From NCBI GenBank assembly GCA_964244615.1, contig CAXTJP010000013.1, forward strand, positions 1 to 51,368: a DNA stretch of 51,368 nt, read 5' to 3'. Source of the stretch: BOG-908 sp964244615 (GTDB lineage Bacteria; Pseudomonadota; Alphaproteobacteria; Acetobacterales; Acetobacteraceae). The translations under genes and the position numbers were made by a program. Below are positions 1 to 7,726 of this stretch, one piece after another (position 1 is the first letter of the stretch; each line of letters opens with the position of its first letter). A model generated the notes under the pieces. That model was given only the letters and a program-made list of their open reading frames with translations. It made no database searches and was not told the DNA's origin.

Positions 1-1
1 G

Positions 2-160
2 CTCGCTGCGGCCGTGTCGGTGCCGCTGGTCGGGGCGGCAGCCGTCCGCGGCTCGTGGCGCAACCCGGTCGGGTGGATGCTGCTGGTCGCCGGCATGGCG
101 CTGCCGATCGTGCTGGCTGCGCACGCCGAGGTGCTCGTGCACCCCCACGATTCCATCTGG
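2..160 (+). CDS. possible 3' part of an integral membrane protein, cut by the window edge
   Basis: The frame starting at base 2 is open from the window edge. It encodes a convincing hydrophobic stretch (GWMLLVAGMALPIVLAA), then HPHDSIWIYWIEGWPATP, which looks like a membrane enzyme such as a polyprenyl-linked glycosyltransferase. The frame stays open to about 580, but beyond about 165 it runs antisense to a well-supported minus-strand gene and turns into Ala/Ser/Arg-rich nonsense. The true stop therefore cannot be placed. Either the gene has lost its end or the hydrophobic peptide is fortuitous. No family can be assigned. Confidence 0.3.
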
Positions 161-162
161 AT

Positions 163-918
163 CTACTGGATCGAGGGCTGGCCCGCGACGCCGCGAACCC
201 AGTGCCGCAAGCCCTCCCAGCCGGCGTTGTGCCCCTCGGCCCGCCGCAGGGCCTCGTGCAGGGTCTCGTGCCGTGAAGCGAGCTCGGCTGCCTGGCGGGC
301 GAGTGCGGACGCCTCCGCCTGGCTGGCCGCAAGCCCGGCCCGCGCGGCCGAAAGCGCCGCCTCTGCCTCCGCAAGGCTGGCGCGCAGCGTCTCGGTCTCG
401 CGTGCCGCGCCCGGGTCCGGAGCCCCGGCCGCCTGGTCCCGCCTTGCCACCGGTTCGGTGCCGAGTTGCAGCCGGTCGGCGAAGGCCGACAACTCGCTCT
501 CGGCCGCGGTGGCGGCGCGGTCCACCAGGAACGCGCCGGGCGAGACGAAGCCGGCGTCGAACTCCACCACCGGCTGGTAGCCGAACTCGGCAAACACCTC
601 GAACCATTGCGTCAGCTCCGGCAGGGCCGGCGCGCCGCCCTCCGCCGCCGCACCGCCCAGCGGCAGCGGCGCGAACAGCAGGCGCTCGCTGGCTTCCGAC
701 AGTCTGGCGACGAGCCCGCGCGTGGCCGCATCGGCGGCGGCGGCGGGCGACGCCAGCAGGATCGCCAGGTCGAAGCCGCCTTGCGTGCCCGTCCCGGACA
801 GCATCTCCGCCGCGGCGCCCGCCTGCTCCAGTTCGGCGACGAGGCGGGCCGCACCGTCTCCGGCCACCAGCACGGACACCAGCATGAGTTCTTGGACCAG
901 GTCCTGGGCGATCGTCAT
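163..918 (-). CDS. degenerate class I methyltransferase-like domain with C-terminal coiled coil
   Basis: 251 aa. Residues 1-135 resemble the second half of a class I SAM methyltransferase: GGFDLAILLASP stands where such proteins have FDLVxxxEVxEHL, followed by a strand LLFAPLPLG and a block LTQWFEVFAEFGYQPVVEFDAGF. The Gly-rich SAM-binding loop is not visible, so catalytic activity is doubtful. Residues 145-235 are Ala/Glu/Leu-rich heptads predicted to form a coiled coil. Such domain plus coiled-coil proteins sit among glycosyltransferase genes in Acetobacteraceae (family impression, not checked). It lies 31 bp downstream of the DUF4214-like gene on the same strand. The product is probably a structural or scaffolding partner in surface-glycan work; the function is unproven. 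Confidence 0.6.
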   Translation of the reverse strand: MTIAQDLVQELMLVSVLVAGDGAARLVAELEQAGAAAEMLSGTGTQGGFDLAILLASPAAAADAATRGLVARLSEASERLLFAPLPLGGAAAEGGAPALPELTQWFEVFAEFGYQPVVEFDAGFVSPGAFLVDRAATAAESELSAFADRLQLGTEPVARRDQAAGAPDPGAARETETLRASLAEAEAALSAARAGLAASQAEASALARQAAELASRHETLHEALRRAEGHNAGWEGLRHWVRGVAGQPSIQ

Positions 919-949
919 CGGTGCGTACTCGTGGTGGGTTTCGGCGCCC

Positions 950-1582
950 TCATAGTCCGTCCGGCCCCGCGAAGGGGAAGTCCGGGTCGTAGGGCGAGAT
1001 CAGCTCGCTCGGCATGTCGGCGCGTTCGCGGCCGGTCAGCAGGTCGACCAGCAGCTCCTGCGGCAGCAGCCGTCCCGCCAGCAGTGCCGCCGCGTGCAGC
1101 CGTGCCTCGGCCGGCGAGGGCCAGCGATCCAGCACGAAGCGGAACACCGCGTCCACGAAGCGCGGCGGGCCTTGGGCGGCGAAGTTGCCGGGCATGTCGA
1201 GGCAGGACGGACGCCTGAGCAGGTCCGCCACGGTCCAGCCGCGCGCCGTCCGCAGCAGCTGTTCCACGCTGGCGGGGCGTGGCGGGTCCAGCTTCGGCAC
1301 CACGATGCCCATCGACGCGCTGACACCCGCCCTGGGCAAGTGCAGGACCAGGGTGCACGCGCCTTCCGGCAGGCTGGCGCGCAGCCGCGCCTGGAAACCG
1401 TAATGCCCGTGGCCGTGGCCGGATTGCAGCAGGTCCGACCGGAACTCGCGGGCCAGCGCCTCGGCCAGCACCCGCCCATCCCGCAGCACCTGCACGTGGC
1501 AGGGTGTCGCCGTGCGGCTGTCGCGCAGCCAGCCATGCACCACGCCGTCGGGCGACAGGGTTTCGATGTGACCTTCGATCAG
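950..1582 (-). CDS. DUF4214-like protein of a glycan cluster; start uncertain
   Basis: About 210 aa. The N-terminal half is a beta-rich module (IEGHIETLSPDGVVHGWLRD, then GHGHYGFQARLR and CTLVLHLP). The C-terminal half, RFVDAVFRFVLDRWPSPAEA through QELLVDLLTGRERADM, matches the DUF4214/phycobilisome-linker-like pattern often found beside bacterial glycosyltransferases. No ATG, GTG or TTG lies in frame at the natural beginning. The coordinates use CTG at 1582. Just upstream in another frame, ATG at 1623 reads MVGAVPEYPDGTLP before a stop. A one-base change would join that peptide to the domain, so a frameshift (real or sequencing) is possible. It is followed by the coiled-coil gene after 31 bp, so the two probably form an operon. 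Confidence 0.6.
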   Translation of the reverse strand: MIEGHIETLSPDGVVHGWLRDSRTATPCHVQVLRDGRVLAEALAREFRSDLLQSGHGHGHYGFQARLRASLPEGACTLVLHLPRAGVSASMGIVVPKLDPPRPASVEQLLRTARGWTVADLLRRPSCLDMPGNFAAQGPPRFVDAVFRFVLDRWPSPAEARLHAAALLAGRLLPQELLVDLLTGRERADMPSELISPYDPDFPFAGPDGL

Positions 1583-1709
1583 GGCAGCGTTCCATCGGGG
1601 TATTCGGGGACTGCGCCGACCATGATCGCTGCGGCTCGCCCTGTCGAACGAGCCCTGATCTGGGAAGCGGGCGGGCTGCTCGATCGGCAGGCCGAGGCAC
1701 CTGGTTTCG

Positions 1710-3149
1710 ATGCCCTTATCGTCATCGCCGATTTGTGGGAGTCTCGCCCCTCCGAGCGGAGGCTGCGGTTTGGAGGAATTGCCTGGCTGGTGGAATGCGT
1801 CGGCGATCGTGCTGAGCTGCCCCGGCCCGCTGCGGCGACACGTGGCGGCGCTGGTGCCGGTGTACGAAGCGACGCTGCCGCAGGTGCTGCTTGGCGGCGA
1901 ATCGCAGTTGCTCGCCTTCGCCGCGTCCGGCGTGGCGGCGGGGCTGCAGCAGCGTTTGTTCTTCGCACCCTTCCCGGAGATGTTCCCTGACGCGGCCAGC
2001 CTGCGCGCCGCCTGGCGGCGGGCGGGCGGCGCCGGACGGGGCGAGGCAGGACGGGGCGAGGCGGGACGCGGCGAGGCGGGACGGGGCCGCAGGCCGGGGG
2101 AGGGTCCCGGCAGGTTGGTGCATCTGCGCTTCGGCGGCGTGCGCGCGGCGCGCGTGCTGAAAGGGGTGCGCAACGCGTGCGTGGTGGCCGAGGCCGGCGG
2201 GACGGCGCCTCTGACCCCGAGCCACCATCCGTTCGCCTCCGGCCTGGTACTGCCCGCTTCCATCCGCCGGCTGTTCGTCTATGGGCCGGACTGTCAGCGC
2301 CCGCGCACCATAGGCGGCGGCGCGCTGCCGGTTTCGCGCCTGCCAGCCTCCTGCGTCACCGCCGACCTGGAAGCGGCGCAGGCCGTCGGGGCCGAGGCCG
2401 GCGCGGGCGGCGGCGATTCGGGGCTCGACCTTGTCTCGCTGGCGGAGTTCCGCTCCTTCGCCTGGGCCGCGGGGCCGGTGCGGGCACGCGGGGCGCGGGC
2501 GCAGCTGGTGTCGGGCGACGGTGCCACGGTGCTGCTGCCCTGGAACATGGACCATCCCGGCAGCATCGTGCCGGCGCTGCTGGAACGGCTGGCCAGGTTG
2601 CATGCGGGCGAGGATGGCCGCCCGGAACCGGGCCGGATGCCGCGCATCGTGCTGCTGCCGTTCAACTACGTGGGGCAGACCGGCATCATCCGCCGGCTGA
2701 TCACGCGCCTGCGCGCGGCGGCGCACGATCCGGACGCGCTGCTCGGCGACCTGTTCCTGGCACGCATCGGCACCCTGGCGGCTTTGGGGCCGCTGCGCCG
2801 GCTCGCCAGCTTCGCCTGGGTGGATGGCAACGATCCGGAACATTGGTGGACGCTGGCGCGGTTCGGCGCCTGCGGCATCGATACGATCCTGATCGATCCC
2901 GCCGCGACCGGGCAGGCGGCGCCGGCCTCGGGCCTGCGGCTGCACGCCGACGAGGCGGTGTGGGTGGAGGCGGAGACGCGCTGCGGCACGCTGACCTTCC
3001 ACGCCCGCCTGCCCTCGCTGCGCACCCTGCCGCGCCTGCTGGCCATGAGCGCCCCCGAACCCGCGCCCGCAGCCGCGACCGCAGGCAGTGGCCGGGCGAG
3101 GCGCCCCGCGCGCCTGGCGCGGGCGTGGGCGGCATCCGCCACGTCATGA
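1710..3149 (+). CDS. hypothetical protein with internal GRGEA repeat, upstream of a GT4 gene
   Basis: 479 aa from the first ATG. Convincing sequence starts about residue 28, so a later start (for example GTG near 1811) is possible. I recognise no family. It is an alpha/beta-looking soluble protein with PWNMDHPGSIVPALLERL, RIVLLPFNYVGQTGIIRRL and FAWVDGNDPEHWWTLARFG blocks. A low-complexity linker near residues 108-127 is made of a five-residue repeat. The C-terminus is an Ala/Arg-rich tail. The stop lies 13 bp before the GTG of the GT4 glycosyltransferase, so the two are probably co-transcribed and share a surface-polysaccharide role. That role is inferred from context only. Confidence 0.6.
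   Translation: MPLSSSPICGSLAPPSGGCGLEELPGWWNASAIVLSCPGPLRRHVAALVPVYEATLPQVLLGGESQLLAFAASGVAAGLQQRLFFAPFPEMFPDAASLRAAWRRAGGAGRGEAGRGEAGRGEAGRGRRPGEGPGRLVHLRFGGVRAARVLKGVRNACVVAEAGGTAPLTPSHHPFASGLVLPASIRRLFVYGPDCQRPRTIGGGALPVSRLPASCVTADLEAAQAVGAEAGAGGGDSGLDLVSLAEFRSFAWAAGPVRARGARAQLVSGDGATVLLPWNMDHPGSIVPALLERLARLHAGEDGRPEPGRMPRIVLLPFNYVGQTGIIRRLITRLRAAAHDPDALLGDLFLARIGTLAALGPLRRLASFAWVDGNDPEHWWTLARFGACGIDTILIDPAATGQAAPASGLRLHADEAVWVEAETRCGTLTFHARLPSLRTLPRLLAMSAPEPAPAAATAGSGRARRPARLARAWAASATS
2035..2089 (+). repeat. 15-bp in-frame tandem repeat, about 3.7 copies
   Basis: Units start at 2035, 2050, 2065 and 2080 with consensus GACGGGGCGAGGCGG and one mismatch each in copies 1 and 3. Being a multiple of three, the array encodes repeated GRGEA without breaking the frame. 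It is a likely site of slippage and length variation. Confidence 0.85.
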
Positions 3150-3162
3150 CCCGAGCTGCGCG

Positions 3163-4383
3163 GTGACCGTCGATGTCGTCTTCCCGCGCGTCGCCGCGGG
3201 CCTGCGGGCGCGTGACGCCACGGTCTATTTCGACGTCTCGCCGCTGCTGGAGCGGCAATGGACCGGCATACCGGTGGTGGCGGCGGGCCTGGCCCGCGCG
3301 CTGCTGGCCCGGCTGCCGGACCGGCTCCGCTTCTTCCTGGGCACCGCGGTGATCGGCCACGCCGTCGTGGCCGACGCGCTGCGACGCAATTCGGGGCTGT
3401 TCCTCAAGCGCGAGGTCGTCTCCGGCCGCGCCCGGGCCGGCCTGCTGCCGGTGCTGGGACGCGATCATGCGCCCACCATCGGCCTCTTCCCCTCGGTCAA
3501 GCCGCTGCGTCGCGCCTTCGACCTCGAATGCAGCGTGTTCCACGACCTGTCCACGCTGGTGCTGCCGTATTTCCACATCAAGGGAAACGTGGACCACCAC
3601 ATGGAGGCGATGATGGCCGACATCGCGTCCGACGACCTGGTGGTGGCGGTCTCCGCCGCGTCGCGCGACGACCTCTCGGCCTACCTGGGCGTGGACCCGG
3701 CGCGCATGGTGGTGGCGCATAACGGGGTAGCCTGGCCGGACGGGTTCGCCACGCGCGCGGCCAACGCGCTGGCGCCGGCCGGGGCCGAGCCGTACCTGCT
3801 GATCCTCGGCACACGCGAGCCGCGCAAGAACGTGAGCCTGGTGTTCGACATGCTGGACCAGGCGCCCGGGCTGCTGGACAGCCACCGCCTGGTCTTCGCC
3901 GGCAAGATGGGCTGGCTGGAGGAACAGCACAGCCTGCCGCGCGGGCTGGAGCCGGCGCGCGCGGCCGGGCGCATCGTGTTCACCGGCTTCGTGGACGACT
4001 ACGCCAAGTACCTGCTGCTGTCCGGCGCGTCGGCCACCCTGTATCCCTCGCTGTTCGAGGGGTTCGGGCTGCCGGTGCTCGAAAGCCTGTCGGCCGGCAC
4101 CCCCTGCGTCGCGTCGTGGAGTTCCAGCATCCCCGAGGTCGGCGGCCCGGACGGCGCGGCCGGCGTATGCAGCTATTTCGACCCGCTTTCGGCCGCGGAC
4201 ATGCACCGCGCTCTGCTGGCGATGCTGGCCCGCCGCCGCCAGGAAGGTGCTGCACTGCAGGCCGCCTGCCGCGCCCACGCGGCGCGTTTCAGCTGGGACG
4301 CGACCCTGGCCTGCATCCTTGACCGCCTGGAACCGCTGCTGCACAGCCCACATGGCGCTCGACGACAGACAACCGAAGGCTGA
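3163..4383 (+). CDS. GT4-family glycosyltransferase
   Basis: 406 aa from GTG 3163, chosen because it follows the upstream stop by 13 bp and begins the recognisable fold (DVVFP, then ATVYFDVSPLLE). This is a retaining GT-B enzyme that transfers a sugar from a nucleotide-sugar donor. The C-terminal donor-binding domain is clear: LLILGTREPRKNV, HRLVFAGKMGW, IVFTGFVDDYAKYLLLSGA, and the E-x7-E signature at E299 and E307 inside SLFEGFGLPVLES. The N-terminal domain has HDLSTLVLP and the VAHNGV hinge. There is no signal peptide or membrane span, so it is cytoplasmic. The acceptor is unknown; neighbours suggest exopolysaccharide or LPS synthesis. Confidence 0.9.
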   Translation: MTVDVVFPRVAAGLRARDATVYFDVSPLLERQWTGIPVVAAGLARALLARLPDRLRFFLGTAVIGHAVVADALRRNSGLFLKREVVSGRARAGLLPVLGRDHAPTIGLFPSVKPLRRAFDLECSVFHDLSTLVLPYFHIKGNVDHHMEAMMADIASDDLVVAVSAASRDDLSAYLGVDPARMVVAHNGVAWPDGFATRAANALAPAGAEPYLLILGTREPRKNVSLVFDMLDQAPGLLDSHRLVFAGKMGWLEEQHSLPRGLEPARAAGRIVFTGFVDDYAKYLLLSGASATLYPSLFEGFGLPVLESLSAGTPCVASWSSSIPEVGGPDGAAGVCSYFDPLSAADMHRALLAMLARRRQEGAALQAACRAHAARFSWDATLACILDRLEPLLHSPHGARRQTTEG

Positions 4384-4394
4384 CACCCCGACCC

Positions 4395-5168
4395 ATGGCC
4401 GCGTTCTTCGAGGAGAAAATCCTGTCCGTCCATCACTGGACGGACACCTTGTTCAGCTTCACCTGCACCCGCGATCCCGCCTTCCGCTTCGACAGCGGCC
4501 AGTTCTCGATGATCGGGCTGATGGTGGACGGCCGGCCGTTGCTGCGCGCCTACAGCATGGTCAGCGGCCATTGGGAGGAGATCCTCGAGTTCCTCAGCAT
4601 CAAGGTGGCCGACGGGCCGCTGACCTCGCGGCTGCAGCATGTGACCCCGGGCGACACCGTGCTGATCGGCCGCAAGCCGGTGGGCACGCTGCTGGCCCGC
4701 AGCCTGCTGCCCGGCCGCACGCTCTACATGATCGGCACCGGCACCGGCCTGGCGCCGTTCATGAGCCTGATCAAGGATCCCGACACCTACGAACCGTTCG
4801 AGCGCGTGGTGCTGGTGCATGGCTGCCGGACGGTGGCCGAACTCGCCTACCAGGACCGCATCCTGCGCGAGCTGCCGGTGCACGAGCTGCTCGGCGAGTT
4901 CGCGGGCGACAAGCTGCTGTACTACCCGACGGTGACGCGCGAGGCGTTCCGCAACCAGGGGCGGGTGACCGACCTGATGTTCAGCGGCAAGCTGGCGGCC
5001 GATCTGGGGCTGCCGCCGGTGGATCGTGCGCAGGACCGGGTGATGCTGTGTGGCAGCCCTGGGCTGCTGGGTGATTTCGGGGTCTGGTTCGAGCGGGATG
5101 GGTGGCTGGAGGGGACGAACACGCGGCAGGGCGAGTTCGTGATTGAAAAGGCGTTCGTGGAGAAGTGA
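4395..5168 (+). CDS. fpr: ferredoxin--NADP+ reductase
   Basis: 257 aa, the usual length of the bacterial subclass. FAD and NADP(H) are bound by a two-domain fold: the FAD motif R51-A-Y-S54, the pyrophosphate-binding GTGTGLAPF at 114-122, VVLVHGCR, and MLCGSPGLLGDF for the nicotinamide side. The C-terminus FVIEKAFVEK is typical of proteobacterial Fpr, whose tail stacks on the flavin. It exchanges electrons between NADPH and ferredoxin or flavodoxin, feeding Fe-S assembly and oxidative-stress repair. ATG 4395 lies 11 bp after the GT4 stop, though the function is unrelated. It is followed by a double hairpin. Confidence 0.95.
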   Translation: MAAFFEEKILSVHHWTDTLFSFTCTRDPAFRFDSGQFSMIGLMVDGRPLLRAYSMVSGHWEEILEFLSIKVADGPLTSRLQHVTPGDTVLIGRKPVGTLLARSLLPGRTLYMIGTGTGLAPFMSLIKDPDTYEPFERVVLVHGCRTVAELAYQDRILRELPVHELLGEFAGDKLLYYPTVTREAFRNQGRVTDLMFSGKLAADLGLPPVDRAQDRVMLCGSPGLLGDFGVWFERDGWLEGTNTRQGEFVIEKAFVEK

Positions 5169-5171
5169 AGG

Positions 5172-5219
5172 CCAGGGGATTTTACCCCCTGGACCCCACC
5201 AGAGGCCGTAGGCCTTTGG
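5172..5219 (+). terminator. double C/G-rich hairpin repeat after fpr
   Basis: Two adjacent stem-loops start 4 bp after the fpr stop. The first is CCAGGGG (5172-5178) with CCCCTGG (5186-5192). The second is CCAGAGGCC (5199-5207) with GGCCTTTGG (5211-5219), one G-T pair. They are joined by the phrase GGACCCCA. No U-tract follows, so it looks more like a REP-type palindromic repeat that may also stop transcription or protect the mRNA end. Confidence 0.65.
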
Positions 5220-5229
5220 AACCGATTAT

Positions 5230-5239
5230 GGAGTACTCC
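5230..5239 (+). promoter_or_regulatory. ribosome binding site of the RidA gene inside a 10-bp palindrome
   Basis: GGAGTACTCC is a perfect palindrome whose left arm is the Shine-Dalgarno GGAG, 10 bp before ATG 5244. It could be a dimeric operator or, less likely given its short arms, a structure affecting initiation. Confidence 0.35.
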
Positions 5240-5243
5240 TCAG

Positions 5244-5711
5244 ATGAGCGGACGTATTGACGACCGGTTGCTGGCGCTTGGCATCGTTCTGCCCGCGGCT
5301 CAGCCGCCGGTTGCGACCTATGTGCCCACCGTGGTGACGGGCAACCTGGTGGTGGTGTCCGGGCAGTTGCCGATGGTCTCGGGCAAGCTCGGCTGGACCG
5401 GCAAGCTCGGCGCCTTGGTCAGCGAGGCGGACGGCGTGGCGGCCGCGCGGCAGTGCCTGCTCAACGTGCTGGCGCACCTCAGGGCCGCCTGCGAGGGCGA
5501 CCTGGACCGTGTGGCGCGCGTGGTTCGCCTGGGCGGCTTCATCGCCTGCACGCCGGAGTTCACCCGGCACCCGGCGGTGATGAACGGCGCCTCCGACCTG
5601 GCCGTCGAGATCTTCGGGGAGTCCGGACGGCATGCGCGCGCCACGGTCGGCGTGCCGTCCCTGCCGCTGGACGCGCCGGTCGAGATCGAAGGCATGTTCG
5701 AGATTGATTGA
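5244..5711 (+). CDS. RidA family protein (reactive enamine/imine deaminase family)
   Basis: 155 aa, of the longer (about 150 aa) branch of the YjgF/YER057c/UK114 family. Visible landmarks are VVTGNLVVVSGQLPM, AARQCLLNVLAHLRAACEGDLDRVARVVRLGGFI and ARATVGVPSLPLDAPVEIEGMF. The Arg in the C-terminal ARATVGV segment is the usual carboxylate-binding residue. RidA proteins speed hydrolysis of 2-aminoacrylate and similar imines released by PLP enzymes; whether this branch does so is not certain. ATG 5244 has GGAG at 10 bp. The hydrolase gene starts 16 bp after its stop, suggesting co-transcription. Confidence 0.9.
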   Translation: MSGRIDDRLLALGIVLPAAQPPVATYVPTVVTGNLVVVSGQLPMVSGKLGWTGKLGALVSEADGVAAARQCLLNVLAHLRAACEGDLDRVARVVRLGGFIACTPEFTRHPAVMNGASDLAVEIFGESGRHARATVGVPSLPLDAPVEIEGMFEID

Positions 5712-5727
5712 AGCGGAGCACCGCCCG

Positions 5728-7710
5728 ATGACCGCCAGACTGATTGCCGCATTGCTCGCCTGCGCGGCGTTGTCCTGCGCCGCCCCCCCGGGTGCCCGCG
5801 CCGCCCAGATGCCCGCGCCGGCCGCACCAGTGCCCGCGACCCCGGCGGCACCGCCGAGGCTGGACAGTGAACTGGCCCGCGCCTTTTCCCCTCACACCGA
5901 CACGTTCGACTACACGCGGCGCGAGGTGATGATCCCGATGCGCGACGGGGTGCACCTGCACACCGTCATCATCGTGCCGCGCGGCGCGCAGCATGCGCCG
6001 ATCCTGCTGACCCGCACGCCCTACGGCGCCGATTCGCGCTTCGGCGACACCAGCAGCGCGCATCTCAGCGCCGTGATGGGTGACAACGACGTCGCCGACG
6101 AGCTGGTGACGCAGGACGACTACATACGCGTCATCCAGGACGTGCGCGGCAAGCACGGCTCGGAAGGCGATTACGTGATGACCCGGCCGCTGCGCGGCCC
6201 GTTGAACCCGACCACCGTGGACCATTCGACCGACACCTACGACACGATCGACTGGCTGGTGCACCACACGCCCGAGAGCAACGGCCGCGTCGGCATGCTC
6301 GGCATCTCCTATGACGGGTTCACCACCCTGATGGGCCTGTTCCACCCGCACCCGGCGCTGCGTGCCGCCGTGCCGATCAACGCCATGGTGGATGGCTGGC
6401 GCGGCGACGACTGGTTCCACAACGGCGCCTTCCGCCAGGACAGCCTGGCCTACGCGCATGACCAGGAAGCCACGCGCGGCAGCGACGTGAAATGGTGGTC
6501 CGACCATTACGACGACTACGAGACCTGGCTGTCGGCGGGCTCCGCGGGCGACATGGCCAAGCTGCACGGGCTGAACCAGGTGGGCTTTGCGGCCAAGCTG
6601 ATGAGCCATCCGTCCTACGACGCGTTCTGGCAGGGCCAGGCGATCGACAAGCTGCTGGCCGCCCAGGGGCTGACCGTGCCGACCATGCTGGTGCACAGCC
6701 TGTGGGACCAGGAGGACATCTTCGGCAACATCGCGGTCTGGAAGGCGGTCAAGCCGCTCGACCATGACGGCCGCCTGTTCCTGACGATCGGGCCGTGGTT
6801 CCACCACCAGGAACGGCTGGACGGCGGCGCGGTCGGCTCGATCGCGTTCGGCAGCGACACCGCCGCCTATTTCCGGCACGACATCCTCAAGCCGTTCTTC
6901 GACCATTTCCTCAAGGACGATGCGCCGCCCTTGAACCTGGCGCCCGTGACCGCCTACGAGACCGGCACCGACGCCTGGCGCTCGCTCAAGACCTGGCCCT
7001 CCGGCTGTGACGATGGCTGCCGGATCGACCACGTGCCGATGTACCTGCAGCCCGGCGGCAGGCTCGGCCTGACGCCCCCCGCCGCCGCCGTGCCCGGTTT
7101 TGACGGCTACGTCTCGGACCCCGCCAAGCCGGTGCCGTACCTGCCGCGGCCGATCCATATCGGCGGAGACGGCGAATCGAGCTGGCAGACCTGGCTGGTG
7201 AGCGACCAGCGCGACGTCGCAAGCCGAACCGACGTGCTGTCCTACGTCTCGGCGGTGCTGACCGAGCCGTTGAAGATCAGCGGCGAGCCCGTGGCCAACC
7301 TGTCCGCCTCCACCACCGGCACGGACGGCGACTTCGTGGTCAAGCTGATCGACGTCTACCCCGACGAGATGGGCCGCGACGCCAAGCTCGGCGGCTACGA
7401 GCTGATGGTCTCGGCCGACATCCTGCGCGCCCGCTACCGTAACGATCCGGCCAGGCCGGCCGCCATGCCGTCGGACCAGCGCCAGGCGCTGAAGTTCGCG
7501 CTGCCGACCGCGAACCACGTCTTCCTGCCGGGCCATCGTGTGATGGTGCAGGTGCAGTCGAGCTGGTTTCCGCTCTACGACCGCAACCCGCAGAGTTTCG
7601 TCAAGAACATCTTCTTCGCCAAGCCCGCCGATTACCGCCGGGCCACCGTGAAGGTGTTCGATGCCGGGCCGAACGCCAGCTTCGTTGACCTGCCGGTGGT
7701 GAGGAAGTAG
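5728..7710 (+). CDS. secreted CocE/NonD-type hydrolase, alpha-amino-acid ester hydrolase-like (peptidase S15 fold)
   Basis: 660 aa. A signal peptide is visible (MTARLIAALLACAALSC...ARAA), followed by a Pro/Ala-rich linker to about residue 43, so the protein is exported, probably to the periplasm. The alpha/beta-hydrolase domain has the nucleophile elbow G192-I-S-Y-D-G (S194), an acid in SLWDQED (D327) and a His in GPWFHHQ (H359 or H360). The C-terminal jelly-roll domain covers about 430-660 (ISGEPVANLSASTT, HRVMVQVQSSWFPLYDRNPQ). This is the architecture of S15/CocE enzymes, including the beta-lactam-acylating alpha-amino-acid ester hydrolases known from Acetobacter and Xanthomonas. The physiological substrate is unknown. 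The ATG is 16 bp after the RidA stop. Confidence 0.9.
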   Translation: MTARLIAALLACAALSCAAPPGARAAQMPAPAAPVPATPAAPPRLDSELARAFSPHTDTFDYTRREVMIPMRDGVHLHTVIIVPRGAQHAPILLTRTPYGADSRFGDTSSAHLSAVMGDNDVADELVTQDDYIRVIQDVRGKHGSEGDYVMTRPLRGPLNPTTVDHSTDTYDTIDWLVHHTPESNGRVGMLGISYDGFTTLMGLFHPHPALRAAVPINAMVDGWRGDDWFHNGAFRQDSLAYAHDQEATRGSDVKWWSDHYDDYETWLSAGSAGDMAKLHGLNQVGFAAKLMSHPSYDAFWQGQAIDKLLAAQGLTVPTMLVHSLWDQEDIFGNIAVWKAVKPLDHDGRLFLTIGPWFHHQERLDGGAVGSIAFGSDTAAYFRHDILKPFFDHFLKDDAPPLNLAPVTAYETGTDAWRSLKTWPSGCDDGCRIDHVPMYLQPGGRLGLTPPAAAVPGFDGYVSDPAKPVPYLPRPIHIGGDGESSWQTWLVSDQRDVASRTDVLSYVSAVLTEPLKISGEPVANLSASTTGTDGDFVVKLIDVYPDEMGRDAKLGGYELMVSADILRARYRNDPARPAAMPSDQRQALKFALPTANHVFLPGHRVMVQVQSSWFPLYDRNPQSFVKNIFFAKPADYRRATVKVFDAGPNASFVDLPVVRK

Positions 7711-7726
7711 CGCGGACCGTCGGCGG

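Noticed and set aside
2035..2089. CRISPR-like array
   Set aside because: The 15-bp units are contiguous with no spacers and lie within a coding frame.
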